Positions 56,850-64,000 of a stretch of 64,000 bases of DNA are shown piece by piece. The position numbers were made by a program, and so were the translations under genes. This stretch comes from Halorubrum sp. BV1 (GTDB taxonomy: Archaea > Halobacteriota > Halobacteria > Halobacteriales > Haloferacaceae): the NCBI RefSeq assembly GCF_000746205.1, contig NZ_JQKV01000001.1:236814-300813 (forward strand). Direction: 5' to 3'. Every line of letters begins with the position of its first letter. Positions within the stretch are counted from its first letter, which is position 1. Under the pieces are notes generated by a model, which did not search any database, was not told the origin of the DNA, and saw nothing but the letters and a program-made list of their open reading frames with translations.

Positions 56850-58313
56850 ATGAGTGGGGCATCCGGATCGGCGCAGACGCGGTACGCCATCCTCGGCTGT
56901 GGAAGCGTCGGGCACGCCGTCGCGGAGGAACTCACGGGCCGCGGCAAGGACGTGCTCATCCTCGACCGAGACGAGAGCCGCGTCGAGGCGCTCCGCGATC
57001 AGGACCTCAACGCTCGCGTGCAGGACATCGCCGAGCCCGACGTGACCGAGGAGCTTGTCGACCGCGACATCGTGTTGATCCTCGCCAGCGACGTCGAGGC
57101 CAACAAGGCGGCCGTCTCGGCGGTTCGCGACACGGGCGGAGACCACTACGTGGTCGTCCGGGCGTCGGATCCGGTGAGCGAGGACGAACTCCGTGATCGG
57201 GGCGCGGACGTGGTCATAAACCCCTCGACGGTGATCGCGGACAGCGCGCTCCAGTCGCTCGAAACGGGCGAACTGGAGTACATGGCTCGCCAGCTCGCCG
57301 AGATAATCGAGGCGGGCGACGGACGGATGGCGATCCTCACACACGACAACCCGGAACCCGATTCCATCGCGTCGGCGACCGCGTTACAGGCTATCGCGGA
57401 CGCGTTCGGCGTCGAGGCGGACATTCTCTACTCCGGCGACGTCGGCCATCAGGAGAACCGCGCTTTCGTCAACCTCCTCGGGATCGACCTCGTGGCGCGG
57501 TCTGAGGCCCCGAAGCTCGCGGAGTACGGGACCATCGCCGCGGTCGACCTCGCGAAGTCCGCCGACGACGGGTTCGACTTCGATACCGATATCGACATCT
57601 ACATCGACCACTTGGAGGCCGACGTGCCCTTCGACGCGCGGTTCGTCGACGTGCGCACGAACGTCTCCTCGACGTCGACCATCCTCACGAAGTACCTACA
57701 GGAGTTCGACCAGTCGCCGTCGGAGGCGGTCGCGACCGCCCTCCTCTACGGTATCCGAGCCGAGACGCTCGATTTTAAACGAGATACGACGCCAGCGGAC
57801 CTGACGGCGGCCGCGTACCTCCACCCGTTCGCCAACCACGACACGCTCGAACAGGTCGAATCGCCGTCGATGAGCCCCGAGACGCTCGACGTGCTCGCGG
57901 AGGCGATCCAGAACCGTGAGGTGCAGGGGAGCCACCTCTTTTCGACCGCCGGGTTCATCCGCGACCGCGAGGCGCTCGCGCAGGCTGCCCAACACCTCCT
58001 TAACCTCGAAGGGATCACGACCACGGCCGTGTTGGGTATTGCCGACGACACGATCTATCTCGCGGCGCGCTCGAAGGACATCCGCCTGAACATCGGAAAC
58101 GTCCTCGACGAGGCGTTCTCGGAGATGGGCGACGCCGCCGGTCACTCGACGCAGGGGTCACTTGAGATCCCGCTCGGGATCTTCACGGGCATCGAGGCGA
58201 GCGGCGACAACCGCGACACGCTGCTCGAACTCACCGAGGAGGCCGTTCGGCGGAAGCTGTTCGACGCACTCGGCGTCGAGGGGGGAGGCAACGAGAGCGG
58301 CAACGGCTCGTAG
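56850..58313 (+). CDS. TrkA-N/DHH phosphoesterase (RCK-DHH fusion)
   Basis: A 487-residue cytosolic protein. The first 140 residues are a TrkA-N Rossmann domain (ILGCGSVGHAVAEEL) that binds nucleotide. Then a DHH phosphoesterase core follows with MAILTHDNPEPDSIASA (first metal motif) and VRTNVSSTSTIL, and a C-terminal DHHA1 domain with GHSTQGSLEIPLGIFTG. Relatives include nanoRNases and cyclic-di-AMP phosphodiesterases. Haloarchaea make c-di-AMP, so a link to K+ control through TrkA-N plus c-di-AMP turnover is plausible, but inferred. TTAAGTG near 56821 may be the TATA element. Confidence 0.85.
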   Translation: MSGASGSAQTRYAILGCGSVGHAVAEELTGRGKDVLILDRDESRVEALRDQDLNARVQDIAEPDVTEELVDRDIVLILASDVEANKAAVSAVRDTGGDHYVVVRASDPVSEDELRDRGADVVINPSTVIADSALQSLETGELEYMARQLAEIIEAGDGRMAILTHDNPEPDSIASATALQAIADAFGVEADILYSGDVGHQENRAFVNLLGIDLVARSEAPKLAEYGTIAAVDLAKSADDGFDFDTDIDIYIDHLEADVPFDARFVDVRTNVSSTSTILTKYLQEFDQSPSEAVATALLYGIRAETLDFKRDTTPADLTAAAYLHPFANHDTLEQVESPSMSPETLDVLAEAIQNREVQGSHLFSTAGFIRDREALAQAAQHLLNLEGITTTAVLGIADDTIYLAARSKDIRLNIGNVLDEAFSEMGDAAGHSTQGSLEIPLGIFTGIEASGDNRDTLLELTEEAVRRKLFDALGVEGGGNESGNGS

Positions 58314-58464
58314 CGTCGCGCTCGCCGTACGTTCCGTTGTTCCGTTCGGTGTACTTCGCCACGGAGACGGAGGATCGTCCGCGTGCACTCACACGGCCCG
58401 TTCACGGGGCGTGGCGGAGCGGTTTTGCTCGTTCGGCACTGACAGAACGCAAACGGCGACACTC

Positions 58465-58683
58465 ATGCACGTTCCAGCCGATCCGCCCGCACGCTGTCCC
58501 GCCTGCGACGACTCCTACGAGTCGGTGTCGCGTCACGCCGACGAGTTCGTCGTCAATCTCCTCGACAACGAGCGGTACCGCCGCGTGTGTTTCCAGCCGG
58601 TGGACGATGCAGGCAGTCCCGCGCTCGACTGCTACCACCACACGCACGGACAGGCAGACGGGGAGGTCGACGACCCGCGTTAG
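58465..58683 (+). CDS. Small zinc-finger-like haloarchaeal protein
   Basis: A 72-residue protein with CPACDDSYESVSRHA (Cys-x2-Cys and His), a middle Cys (RRVCFQPV) and the C-terminal CYHHTHG, a possible zinc site. No family is recognised. Its stop overlaps the end of the convergent nucleotidyltransferase gene. Confidence 0.6.
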   Translation: MHVPADPPARCPACDDSYESVSRHADEFVVNLLDNERYRRVCFQPVDDAGSPALDCYHHTHGQADGEVDDPR

Positions 58684-59654
58684 AACCCGTCGCCGTCGGT
58701 GATCGAGGTGTACGCGCCGATCAGCGAGCCGGAGAGGTCGACGCCCGTCAGTGTCGCGCCCTCGTCGATCACGGAGTTGCGAATAGACGAGTCGGCGATG
58801 GTCGCGTCTTCGAAGACGACCGCTCGGTCGAGCGTCGAATCGGTGACCGTCGCGCCGTCCATCACGTGGACGACGTCGCCGATCTCGGAGTCCTCGACGG
58901 TCGCGCCGTCGGCGACGAGACTTCCGCCGTCGAGCGCGTACTCGACCGCGTCGAGGTAACTGTCGGCGGTCCCGATGTCGAACCACGCGCCGTCGAAGGT
59001 GAACGCGTGGACCGACCCGCGCCCTTGGAGCCACTGGAGGAACCACCCGGGCTCGTCCGGGTTGTTACCGTCTTCGAGGTACGTCGAGAGGTCGGGCAGC
59101 GTCTCGGCCGGAAACGCGTAACAGGCGATAGAAACGAGCGTCGTCTTCGGGTCGTCGGGCTTCTCTTGGAAGTCGATCACCTCGTCGCCGTCGAGGTCGA
59201 CGAGCCCGTACGACTTGGCGCGCTCGCGGTCGCCGACGTCGTAGGCGGCAAGCGTCGGCGTCCCCTTCGATTCGAAGAAGTCCGCGAACTCGCCCAGATC
59301 GAAGCTGATCATGTTGTCCCCGGCGACGACGATCAGGTCGTCGTCGACGCCCTCACGGTCGACGAGCTGTGCGAGCGCCCCCACGACGCCGAACTTCTCG
59401 TCTTCCTCGACGGTCTCTTCGACCGAGAGCGTCGGCTTCTCGAAGGGGCTATCGGCGAGATACGCTGCGAACGTGTCGGCGAACCGCTCGTTCGTCGAGA
59501 CGAACACCTCGTCGACGCGGTCGTCGGCCTCCAAGTCCTCGAATATCTCGTCGATGACGGTGTTTTCTCCCACCGGAAGGAACATTTTCGGTCGGTGGTG
59601 AGTGATGGGCCAGAGTCTGGTCGCGTATCCCCCCGCGAGTACGACGGCTTTCAT
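58680..59654 (-). CDS. Sugar-1-phosphate nucleotidyltransferase
   Basis: A 324-residue enzyme that makes an NDP-sugar from sugar-1-phosphate and an NTP. The N-terminal signature is LAGGYATRLWPIT with Ala in place of the usual third Gly, followed by RPKMFLPVG, the VVAGDNMISF catalytic Asp and EKPDDPKT with its Lys. The C-terminal 80 residues form a left-handed beta-helix (hexapeptide-like VADGATVEDSEIGDVVHV). The sugar is probably glucose, mannose or an acetamido sugar. Minus-strand GTGATACT near 59681-59688 is its likely TATA element. Confidence 0.88.
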   Translation of the reverse strand: MKAVVLAGGYATRLWPITHHRPKMFLPVGENTVIDEIFEDLEADDRVDEVFVSTNERFADTFAAYLADSPFEKPTLSVEETVEEDEKFGVVGALAQLVDREGVDDDLIVVAGDNMISFDLGEFADFFESKGTPTLAAYDVGDRERAKSYGLVDLDGDEVIDFQEKPDDPKTTLVSIACYAFPAETLPDLSTYLEDGNNPDEPGWFLQWLQGRGSVHAFTFDGAWFDIGTADSYLDAVEYALDGGSLVADGATVEDSEIGDVVHVMDGATVTDSTLDRAVVFEDATIADSSIRNSVIDEGATLTGVDLSGSLIGAYTSITDGDGF

Positions 59655-59815
59655 GGGGACACCCTCTCACCGAAGCGTGATACTTCTTGTGCTGCTGTCA
59701 CCCGTCAGAAATGCCGACGAAACCGACCCTGTCGTTCGGAAGGGCCGGTGGAGATCTGATTTGGCACTCGATCGCTCAGTCGATCGCTCAGCCGGTCTCT
59801 CGGTTGCCCGGTTAA

Positions 59816-60112
59816 TCAGTCGCTCAGTCGGTCGGTGTCGATGGCGACGCCGGGCGGCGTGACGACGAGGAAGCCGCGGAAGTGCATGAGTTCGCCGCCC
59901 ATGTCTTTGACGTCGCGGGCGAATCCCGCGGCGAGTTCGTTGAGATCGCCGTCGATGGTCAACACGAGGGTGTTGCCGTAGTCGACGCTGCGGACCCACT
60001 CGTCGGGATCGGTAGTCCCGTCGAGGACGCCGAGGACGACGTCGCCGCTGGCCGCGAACGCCTCGTCCATCTCCGCTTCGGCGTCTCGGAGGTCGAGGTC
60101 CCAGTCGCTCAT
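59816..60112 (-). CDS. DUF5779-like haloarchaeal protein
   Basis: A 98-residue acidic protein: VVLGVLDGTTDPDEWVRSV, LVLTIDGDLNELAAGFARDVKDMGG and MHFRGFLVVTPPG match my memory of the haloarchaea-only DUF5779 family. The function is unknown. The spacer downstream (59750-59815) has short GATCGCTCAGTC repeats. Confidence 0.7.
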   Translation of the reverse strand: MSDWDLDLRDAEAEMDEAFAASGDVVLGVLDGTTDPDEWVRSVDYGNTLVLTIDGDLNELAAGFARDVKDMGGELMHFRGFLVVTPPGVAIDTDRLSD

Positions 60113-60217
60113 ACTACAGCGTCACGAGGCGACGGCAAAAACGTTCGGACCGGTGTCGGTCCGGTCACCACCGCCCGATCGCAGTGTGGTTAAGTGCGTT
60201 CCGAACAGATCTCGCGT

Positions 60218-60904
60218 ATGACACACACGCGACGGTCCCTGCTCGCGGGCGCTGCGGCTATCGGCGTCGTCGGCGCGGCCGGGTGTCTCGGCGGTAGCGG
60301 CAACGGCGGCGACAGCGGGACCACGGTCGGCCTAGACACGGGCGAGTACGACTGTGACCTAACCGCGCCCACCGACCCGGATCTCGACTTCCGGCCGACG
60401 CTCGGCGACCCGGAGGCGGACGTGCGCGTACAGGCGTTCGAGGACTTCACGTGTCCCCACTGTGCGACTTACACGCTCGAGGAGCTTCCGACGATCCGCG
60501 AGGAGTACCTCGCGTCCGGCGACATCCGGTATGAACACTGGGACTTCCCGATTCCGGTCAACGAGACGTGGGCCGTCCCCGTGGCTAGCGCGGCGCGAGG
60601 AGTCGGTGCCCGCGGCGGTGATGAGGCGTTTTTCGACTTCTCGACGGCGGTTTACGAATCGCAGGGGAGCTACAGCGGCGAGGCGATAGGGGCGGCCGCC
60701 GAGACAGCGGGCGGCGACCCCTGTGCGGCCATGGCCGACGCCGAGTTCTCCGCCTACGAGGAAGCGTCGATGAGCGATCGGAGCGAAGGCGAGTCGATCG
60801 GCGTCTCCGGAACGCCGGCCATCTTCGTGAACGGCGAACCCGTCGACGGATACGGCGCAGACGCCATTTCGGCGGCAATCGAGTCCGCACTCTCTGACGG
60901 CTGA
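60218..60904 (+). CDS. DsbA-like thioredoxin-fold lipoprotein, Tat-exported
   Basis: A 228-residue extracytoplasmic protein. A twin-arginine signal (THTRRSLLAGAAAIG) ends in a lipobox GAAGC with the lipid-bearing Cys at residue 23. The thioredoxin fold follows with the active site CPHC (in FEDFTCPHCATY, about residue 86) and the cis-proline segment GVSGTPAIFVNG. It probably makes or rearranges disulphides outside the cell. ATG 60218 is selected because the Arg pair must be near the start; GGTTAAG at about 60188-60194 is the TATA element. Confidence 0.9.
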   Translation: MTHTRRSLLAGAAAIGVVGAAGCLGGSGNGGDSGTTVGLDTGEYDCDLTAPTDPDLDFRPTLGDPEADVRVQAFEDFTCPHCATYTLEELPTIREEYLASGDIRYEHWDFPIPVNETWAVPVASAARGVGARGGDEAFFDFSTAVYESQGSYSGEAIGAAAETAGGDPCAAMADAEFSAYEEASMSDRSEGESIGVSGTPAIFVNGEPVDGYGADAISAAIESALSDG

Positions 60905-60930
60905 GTCGCGACAGCTGCGTCCCCGGCAGC

Positions 60931-61899
60931 TCACCGGCCGCTGCGATCGCGATCGCTTTCCGCGATCCGATCGCGTATCGCTCCGGTCGCTGCGGCCGCA
61001 CGACGCGCATCTCGATGACGCTCGTCGAACGCGGCGCGCGCGCTCGCCGCGGCCTCGCGGTCGACGGAGAAAGAGATATCGTCGTACGCGACGTCCCAGA
61101 GGACCAGCGGTTCGGGCGGTGCCGGTCCCACGCCGAGTTCCCCGGGAACGGACTCTGCGGCGAGCAGCCGGTCGGCGTAGGCGGGGTCCGCCGTGCCCCG
61201 ACCGATCGCTTCGACCGCGGCGACGAGCCGCCGAACGAGCGCGCGGGGAAATCCGTCGGCCGACACCTCGACGACGAGCACGTCGCCGTCCCGCGTCGCC
61301 GTCGCGTGGAGGTTGCGGGCGGTCCCCGTCTCGTCGCTCGTCAGGTTGTGAAAGTCGTGCTCACCGGAGAACCGGGTGAGTGCGTCACGGACGCGCTCGT
61401 CGTCGACGGGAGCGCGGGCCGCGCCGTCGCGCCCGTTCCCGTCCCGCGCGCTCGCTTCCGCACCGCGTTCCCCACCGGCCGGCGCGTAGAGGTGGTACCG
61501 ATACGTTCGGCAGAGCGCGTGGTGTGTCGCGTGGAAGGCGTCGGGCGCGTCCGCGGCGGCCCACACCCGAACGGATCCGGGGAGCTGGCCGTTGAACGCC
61601 CGGGGAGTGAGCCAATCCGGAGCCGCGAACGCGACCGTTTGTGCCACCGCAGAGACGCCCGCGTCGGTGCGTCCCGCGGCGGCGTAGTCCTGTGGCGTCG
61701 CGTGTGTCGGCCCGTCGCCGCGGTCGAGGATCCCGTGTTTCGCGAGCGCGCGCAACAGTGTTCCCTCGACCGTCGTCGCGTGGGGCTGGCGCTGAAACCC
61801 CGCGTATTCGCGGCCGTCGTACGCGACTCGAAACGCGCGTCGCCGTCCCGCGTCCCCCGTCGGAGCGGCCCCGTCCGCGGCCGCCGGCTCGTCCGTCAC
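60931..61899 (-). CDS. truA: tRNA pseudouridine synthase A
   Basis: A 322-residue enzyme that makes pseudouridine at tRNA positions 38-40. The catalytic Asp79 is in AGRTDAGVSA, with YAGFQRQPHATTVEG at the start, CRTYRYHLY and the HDFHNLTSDETGTARNL segment. An acidic, Ala-rich leader (1-20) and a His/Asp-rich insertion near 150-165 are haloarchaeal additions. Its ATG overlaps the stop of the universal stress protein gene by 4 nt, so the two share a transcript. Confidence 0.92.
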   Translation of the reverse strand: MTDEPAAADGAAPTGDAGRRRAFRVAYDGREYAGFQRQPHATTVEGTLLRALAKHGILDRGDGPTHATPQDYAAAGRTDAGVSAVAQTVAFAAPDWLTPRAFNGQLPGSVRVWAAADAPDAFHATHHALCRTYRYHLYAPAGGERGAEASARDGNGRDGAARAPVDDERVRDALTRFSGEHDFHNLTSDETGTARNLHATATRDGDVLVVEVSADGFPRALVRRLVAAVEAIGRGTADPAYADRLLAAESVPGELGVGPAPPEPLVLWDVAYDDISFSVDREAAASARAAFDERHRDARRAAAATGAIRDRIAESDRDRSGR

Positions 61900-62357
61900 G
61901 CCGCGTCGTCCCGACCGGCATCCGACTCGTCCTCGCGGATCGGCACCGTGATCACCGGGACCGACGAGACGCGAACCACCTTTTCAGTGACGCTCCCCAA
62001 GAGCACGCGTTCGAGTCCCGTACGAGCGTGGCTCGGCATCACCACGAGGTCGGCGCCGCTGTTACCGATAGCGTTCTCGATCACGTCGAGCGGCTCGCCG
62101 TGCACGACGTTGCCGACGACTTCGACACCCGCCGCCTCCAGTTCGCCCGTGACTTCCTCGACCCGCGCCTGCGCCGCGTCCTCGACGCGCTCGGCGAACG
62201 CGCCGGCCTGTGGGCCACGCAGCGTCTGTGCCACGGTGTCGATCGCGCTCACGACGTGGACGGTCGCGTCGTAGCGGTCGGCGAGGCTCGCCACATGGGG
62301 CACCGCGTCGTTCGCCTCTCCGCCCGGCGCGACGGGAAGCAGGATCGTATCGTACAT
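61896..62357 (-). CDS. Universal stress protein, UspA family (operon with truA)
   Basis: A 153-residue Usp protein. It opens ILLPVAPGGEANDAVPHVA, and the nucleotide loop reads SHARTGLERVLLGSVTEKVV, with Ser-His-Ala in place of Gly-Thr-His-Gly, so ATP binding is less certain than in the other copies. It precedes truA and overlaps it by 4 nt. No clear TATA box is visible at the ideal distance upstream. Confidence 0.85.
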   Translation of the reverse strand: MYDTILLPVAPGGEANDAVPHVASLADRYDATVHVVSAIDTVAQTLRGPQAGAFAERVEDAAQARVEEVTGELEAAGVEVVGNVVHGEPLDVIENAIGNSGADLVVMPSHARTGLERVLLGSVTEKVVRVSSVPVITVPIREDESDAGRDDAA

Positions 62358-62479
62358 ACGTTAGGGTCGTCCGGCCGGACGCAAAACGATACCGGCTGTC
62401 TCACCGAGGCGGAGACGCATTCCCGCGGACCAGGTCGCAGATGCGACTCCTCTCAGTCTCACACCACGTATATACCTAA

Positions 62480-62496
62480 TTTTTCTGTGGGAAAAA
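62480..62496. terminator. Hairpin with poly-T/poly-A arms
   Basis: TTTTTC (62480-62485) pairs with GAAAAA (62491-62496) around five bases. Together with oligo-T on one strand and oligo-A on the other, it could terminate transcription in either direction. Confidence 0.35.
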
Positions 62497-62929
62497 CAAA
62501 TACATTTGAAAGATTATGTGTTGGAATGATATTATATCTCGCAAAACGAGTAGGCCGAATCGGTCCGCGGCAGACCGTCGGCCATGAGTGACGTATCGCT
62601 GCGCCACGAGCGATCCGACCGGGATCGATTTCACTGAAACGCGAGGTTCGAAGATTGAAAGGGGATAATTCGACACAGTTCGGCGAGCAAAGTCATGAAT
62701 CGTCGAACAGATATCCTACAGTGATCGAAGCGAGTCGGACGGACAGCACGGATCGGCGGCCGGTCAGTGCTGCTTTTTGTGACCCCTCGAAAGTCTCGTT
62801 TTGGGCCTCGAAATCGCCTCTCGATGCGTTTCACATTCCAGAGAGGCCGGCGGCCGGTTGATCGGTCGTGATGGGGTGGAAGTCGCACCGCTTTCGGAGC
62901 GATATCTGACTAGTAACCAGAATCGTATG

Positions 62930-62973
62930 TATTATATATTTCTGACTGTTTTTCGTTTAGTGCGGAACACTAA
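62930..62973 (+). promoter_or_regulatory. Promoter-like site with operator-like palindrome
   Basis: TATTATATATT at 62930-62940 is followed, at the distance of the expected transcription start, by TTAGTG-CGGAA-CACTAA (62957-62973). A dimeric repressor bound here would block initiation. The nearest gene on this strand is rdfA, about 200 nt further. Confidence 0.4.
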
Positions 62974-63056
62974 TCGGGACGCTACCGTTCCGCTCGATCT
63001 GATCGGGAAACGGACGGAGCACAGCGGAGCGCGTTCGCGACAACGCGGGCTCGCGC

Positions 63057-63102
63057 CCGCCGGTAACACAGGTTCGTGACCGCCGATGACACGGGTTTGT
63101 TA
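63057..63102 (+). repeat. Pair of 23-bp imperfect direct repeats
   Basis: Unit 1 (63057-63079) and unit 2 (63080-63102) both begin CCGCCG and share ACAC and GGTT words, 18 of 23 bases identical. A third unit is started at 63103 (CCGCCGTGAGG). They look like iterons, 75 bp upstream of rdfA. Confidence 0.55.
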
Positions 63103-63176
63103 CCGCCGTGAGGAGGTACGCTCCGACCATTATGTTACACCGCTATTTTTGTAAAGGCTGAGCGCGAAGGTGGGGC

Positions 63177-63788
63177 ATGACCGATACGTCGTCGCGGCCG
63201 AACAGCAAAGTGGCGCGGGTGATCGAGGCGTACGAGTTGGACGGTCTAGGCGCGGAGTTGGAACGTCGGTGGATCGGCGAGAACGGAGACCGGACGAGCC
63301 TCCGCGACCTCGCGGACGTGTTCAACCGTCGCGTCCTGGCGGCGGCGATGCGTGAGGCGGGCTACTCGGCGGTGGAGAGCGACGTCGAGAGCGCGTACGC
63401 GGCCCTGACAGACGAGGAATCGGGTAGTGCAGACCGGATGCGAAAGCGGCGCGACTTGGAGCAGGCCGGTGTCGACGTCGACGCCGTGCTCGGTGATTTC
63501 GTCACCCACCAAGCCGTCCACACGTACCTCACGAGCTACCGCGATGCGGAACTCCCCGACCGGTCCGACGGGCGTATCGATCGCAAGGTAGAGACGCTCG
63601 AACGCCTGCAAGGACGGACCGCTGCCGTCACCGAGTCCACCGTCGAATCGCTCGTCGAGGCCGGCGAGTTGACCGATCACGACTACGAGCTATTGGTCGA
63701 CGTGCGCGCGATCTGTCCGGACTGCGGATCCGATTACCCCGTTGGCGACCTGCTTCGGTCGGGCGGCTGTGACTGCGGCGACTCCTAG
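63177..63788 (+). CDS. rdfA: RdfA-family protein (rod-determining factor A)
   Basis: A 203-residue soluble protein. The N-terminal KVARVIEAYELDGLGAELERRWIG and SLRDLADVFNRRVLAAAMREAG pattern and the C-terminal zinc ribbon CPDCGSDYPVGDLL...CDCGDS match the haloarchaeal RdfA family, one member of which is needed for rod shape in Haloferax. Helical middle regions link the two ends. Many haloarchaea hold several RdfA paralogues next to an SMC-related ATPase, exactly as here. A promoter-like TATA near 63144-63151 and AGGTGG near the ATG support start 63177. The job of this copy is unknown. Confidence 0.82.
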   Translation: MTDTSSRPNSKVARVIEAYELDGLGAELERRWIGENGDRTSLRDLADVFNRRVLAAAMREAGYSAVESDVESAYAALTDEESGSADRMRKRRDLEQAGVDVDAVLGDFVTHQAVHTYLTSYRDAELPDRSDGRIDRKVETLERLQGRTAAVTESTVESLVEAGELTDHDYELLVDVRAICPDCGSDYPVGDLLRSGGCDCGDS

Positions 63789-63822
63789 CGGCGTCGCGCT
63801 CGTGAGCTTGCGATTACATAAC

Positions 63823-63831
63823 AATTATATC
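63823..63831 (+). promoter_or_regulatory. TATA box of the SMC-related gene
   Basis: AATTATATC lies 25-33 nt before ATG 63856, so this gene has its own promoter although rdfA ends only 67 nt upstream. Confidence 0.65.
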
Positions 63832-63855
63832 AGTCGCACCGGTAAGGTTTGCATA

Positions 63856-64000
63856 ATGGAGTCGACGATGCTTTCGGAGTCGCCCGTCCGCGTTCACGCG
63901 AGCAACGTGGGGGGAATAGACGAAACAGAAGTCGAGATTCAGCCCGGAGTGACGGTTCTCAGCGGCCGTAACGCGACAAACCGGACGTCGTTTTTGCAAG
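63856..64000 (+). CDS. Archaea-specific SMC-related protein (Sph-like), N-terminal part, cut by the window end
   Basis: The first 48 codons of a large ATPase. VRVHASNVGGIDETEVEIQPG and then VLSGRNATNRTSFLQ match the N-terminal globule of haloarchaeal SMC/Rad50-like proteins of the Sph/ASRP kind. The phosphate loop reads GRNATNRTS, so the Lys of a normal Walker A is Arg here, as I recall for this family. The remaining coiled coil and C-terminal globule lie outside the window. It follows rdfA, as in other haloarchaea. Confidence 0.75.
   Translation, partial: MESTMLSESPVRVHASNVGGIDETEVEIQPGVTVLSGRNATNRTSFLQ

Larger units (their letters stand above)
62358..63176. other. A/T-rich spacer before the RdfA module
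   Basis: About 819 bp without a supported gene, and distinctly more A/T-rich than the core chromosome to its left. It contains a hairpin TTTTTC-N5-GAAAAA at 62480-62496, a TATA-like TATTATATATT at 62930-62940, a TTAGTG-N5-CACTAA inverted repeat at 62957-62973 that would overlap the start of that transcript, two imperfect 23-bp direct repeats at 63057-63102, and the TATA-like CTATTTTT of rdfA near 63144-63151. The ORFs in it have poor codon use and no family signal. Confidence 0.6.

Noticed and set aside
62801..63079. Plus-strand ORF across the rdfA spacer, with a hydrophobic MYYIFLTVF start
   Set aside because: The hydrophobic word is translated TATA-box sequence; the rest is Arg-rich and spans the repeats. 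It was judged promoter DNA, not a gene.

Overview
The window is a chromosomal segment of a halophilic archaeon (class Halobacteria). The evidence is high G+C with strong G/C bias at third codon positions, acidic proteins with Asp/Glu-rich tails, archaeal TATA boxes about 25-30 nt upstream of start codons (many leaderless starts), and archaea-only or haloarchaea-typical genes: TFB, LonB, PAN, topoisomerase VI, pyruvoyl arginine decarboxylase, a SAMP/MoaD ubiquitin-like protein, a HalX response regulator, RdfA, and several haloarchaea-only DUF families. The gene set feels Halorubrum-like, but that is an impression and was not tested.

Layout. 1-13 kb: purine salvage (hpt), a small membrane protein, truncated haemoglobin, AI-2E-type permease, DUF6149-like and DUF1684 proteins, FAD oxidoreductase, multi-PAS histidine kinase, DUF7124-like protein, MoaB with a His-rich leader, a CBS-ParB-like protein and the membrane protease LonB. 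13-24 kb: NadM, SAM hydroxide adenosyltransferase, DUF5793-like protein, a PilB/PilC-type ATPase and membrane-platform pair, a Trm9-like methyltransferase, a chemoreceptor, a DoxX pair, and tRNA-Gly. 24-36 kb: GNAT, methyltransferase, AAA ATPase, IPP isomerase, DUF2064-like protein, a rhomboid with a long extension, a METTL5-like methylase, TFB, a universal stress protein, a MenE-like ligase and FolD. 36-47 kb: FAH hydrolase, a SAMP3/MoaD operon, PhoU, an intron-containing tRNA-Glu, an Lrp-aminotransferase pair, MsrB, CDGSH protein, topoisomerase VI A/B and a HAD hydrolase. 47-62 kb: M29 aminopeptidase, amphi-Trp protein, HalX regulator, PAN, arginine decarboxylase, MetE-like enzyme, aspartoacylase-like enzyme, stress proteins, CinA/PncC, tRNA-Lys, TrkA-N/DHH phosphoesterase, sugar nucleotidyltransferase, DsbA-like lipoprotein and TruA. 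62.4-64 kb: an A+T-rich spacer followed by rdfA and the start of an archaea-specific SMC-related ATPase gene.

Most of the window is ordinary housekeeping chromosome with short operons. The parts that look least described are the RdfA/SMC-related module at the right end, three small ORFs too short for routine gene calling (two of them coupled by ATGA overlaps to downstream genes), a repeated AGAAC-N-GTTCT motif between the DoxX promoter and tRNA-Gly, a SAMP3-like protein with one residue after its Gly-Gly, and an IPP isomerase homologue lacking the catalytic Cys.
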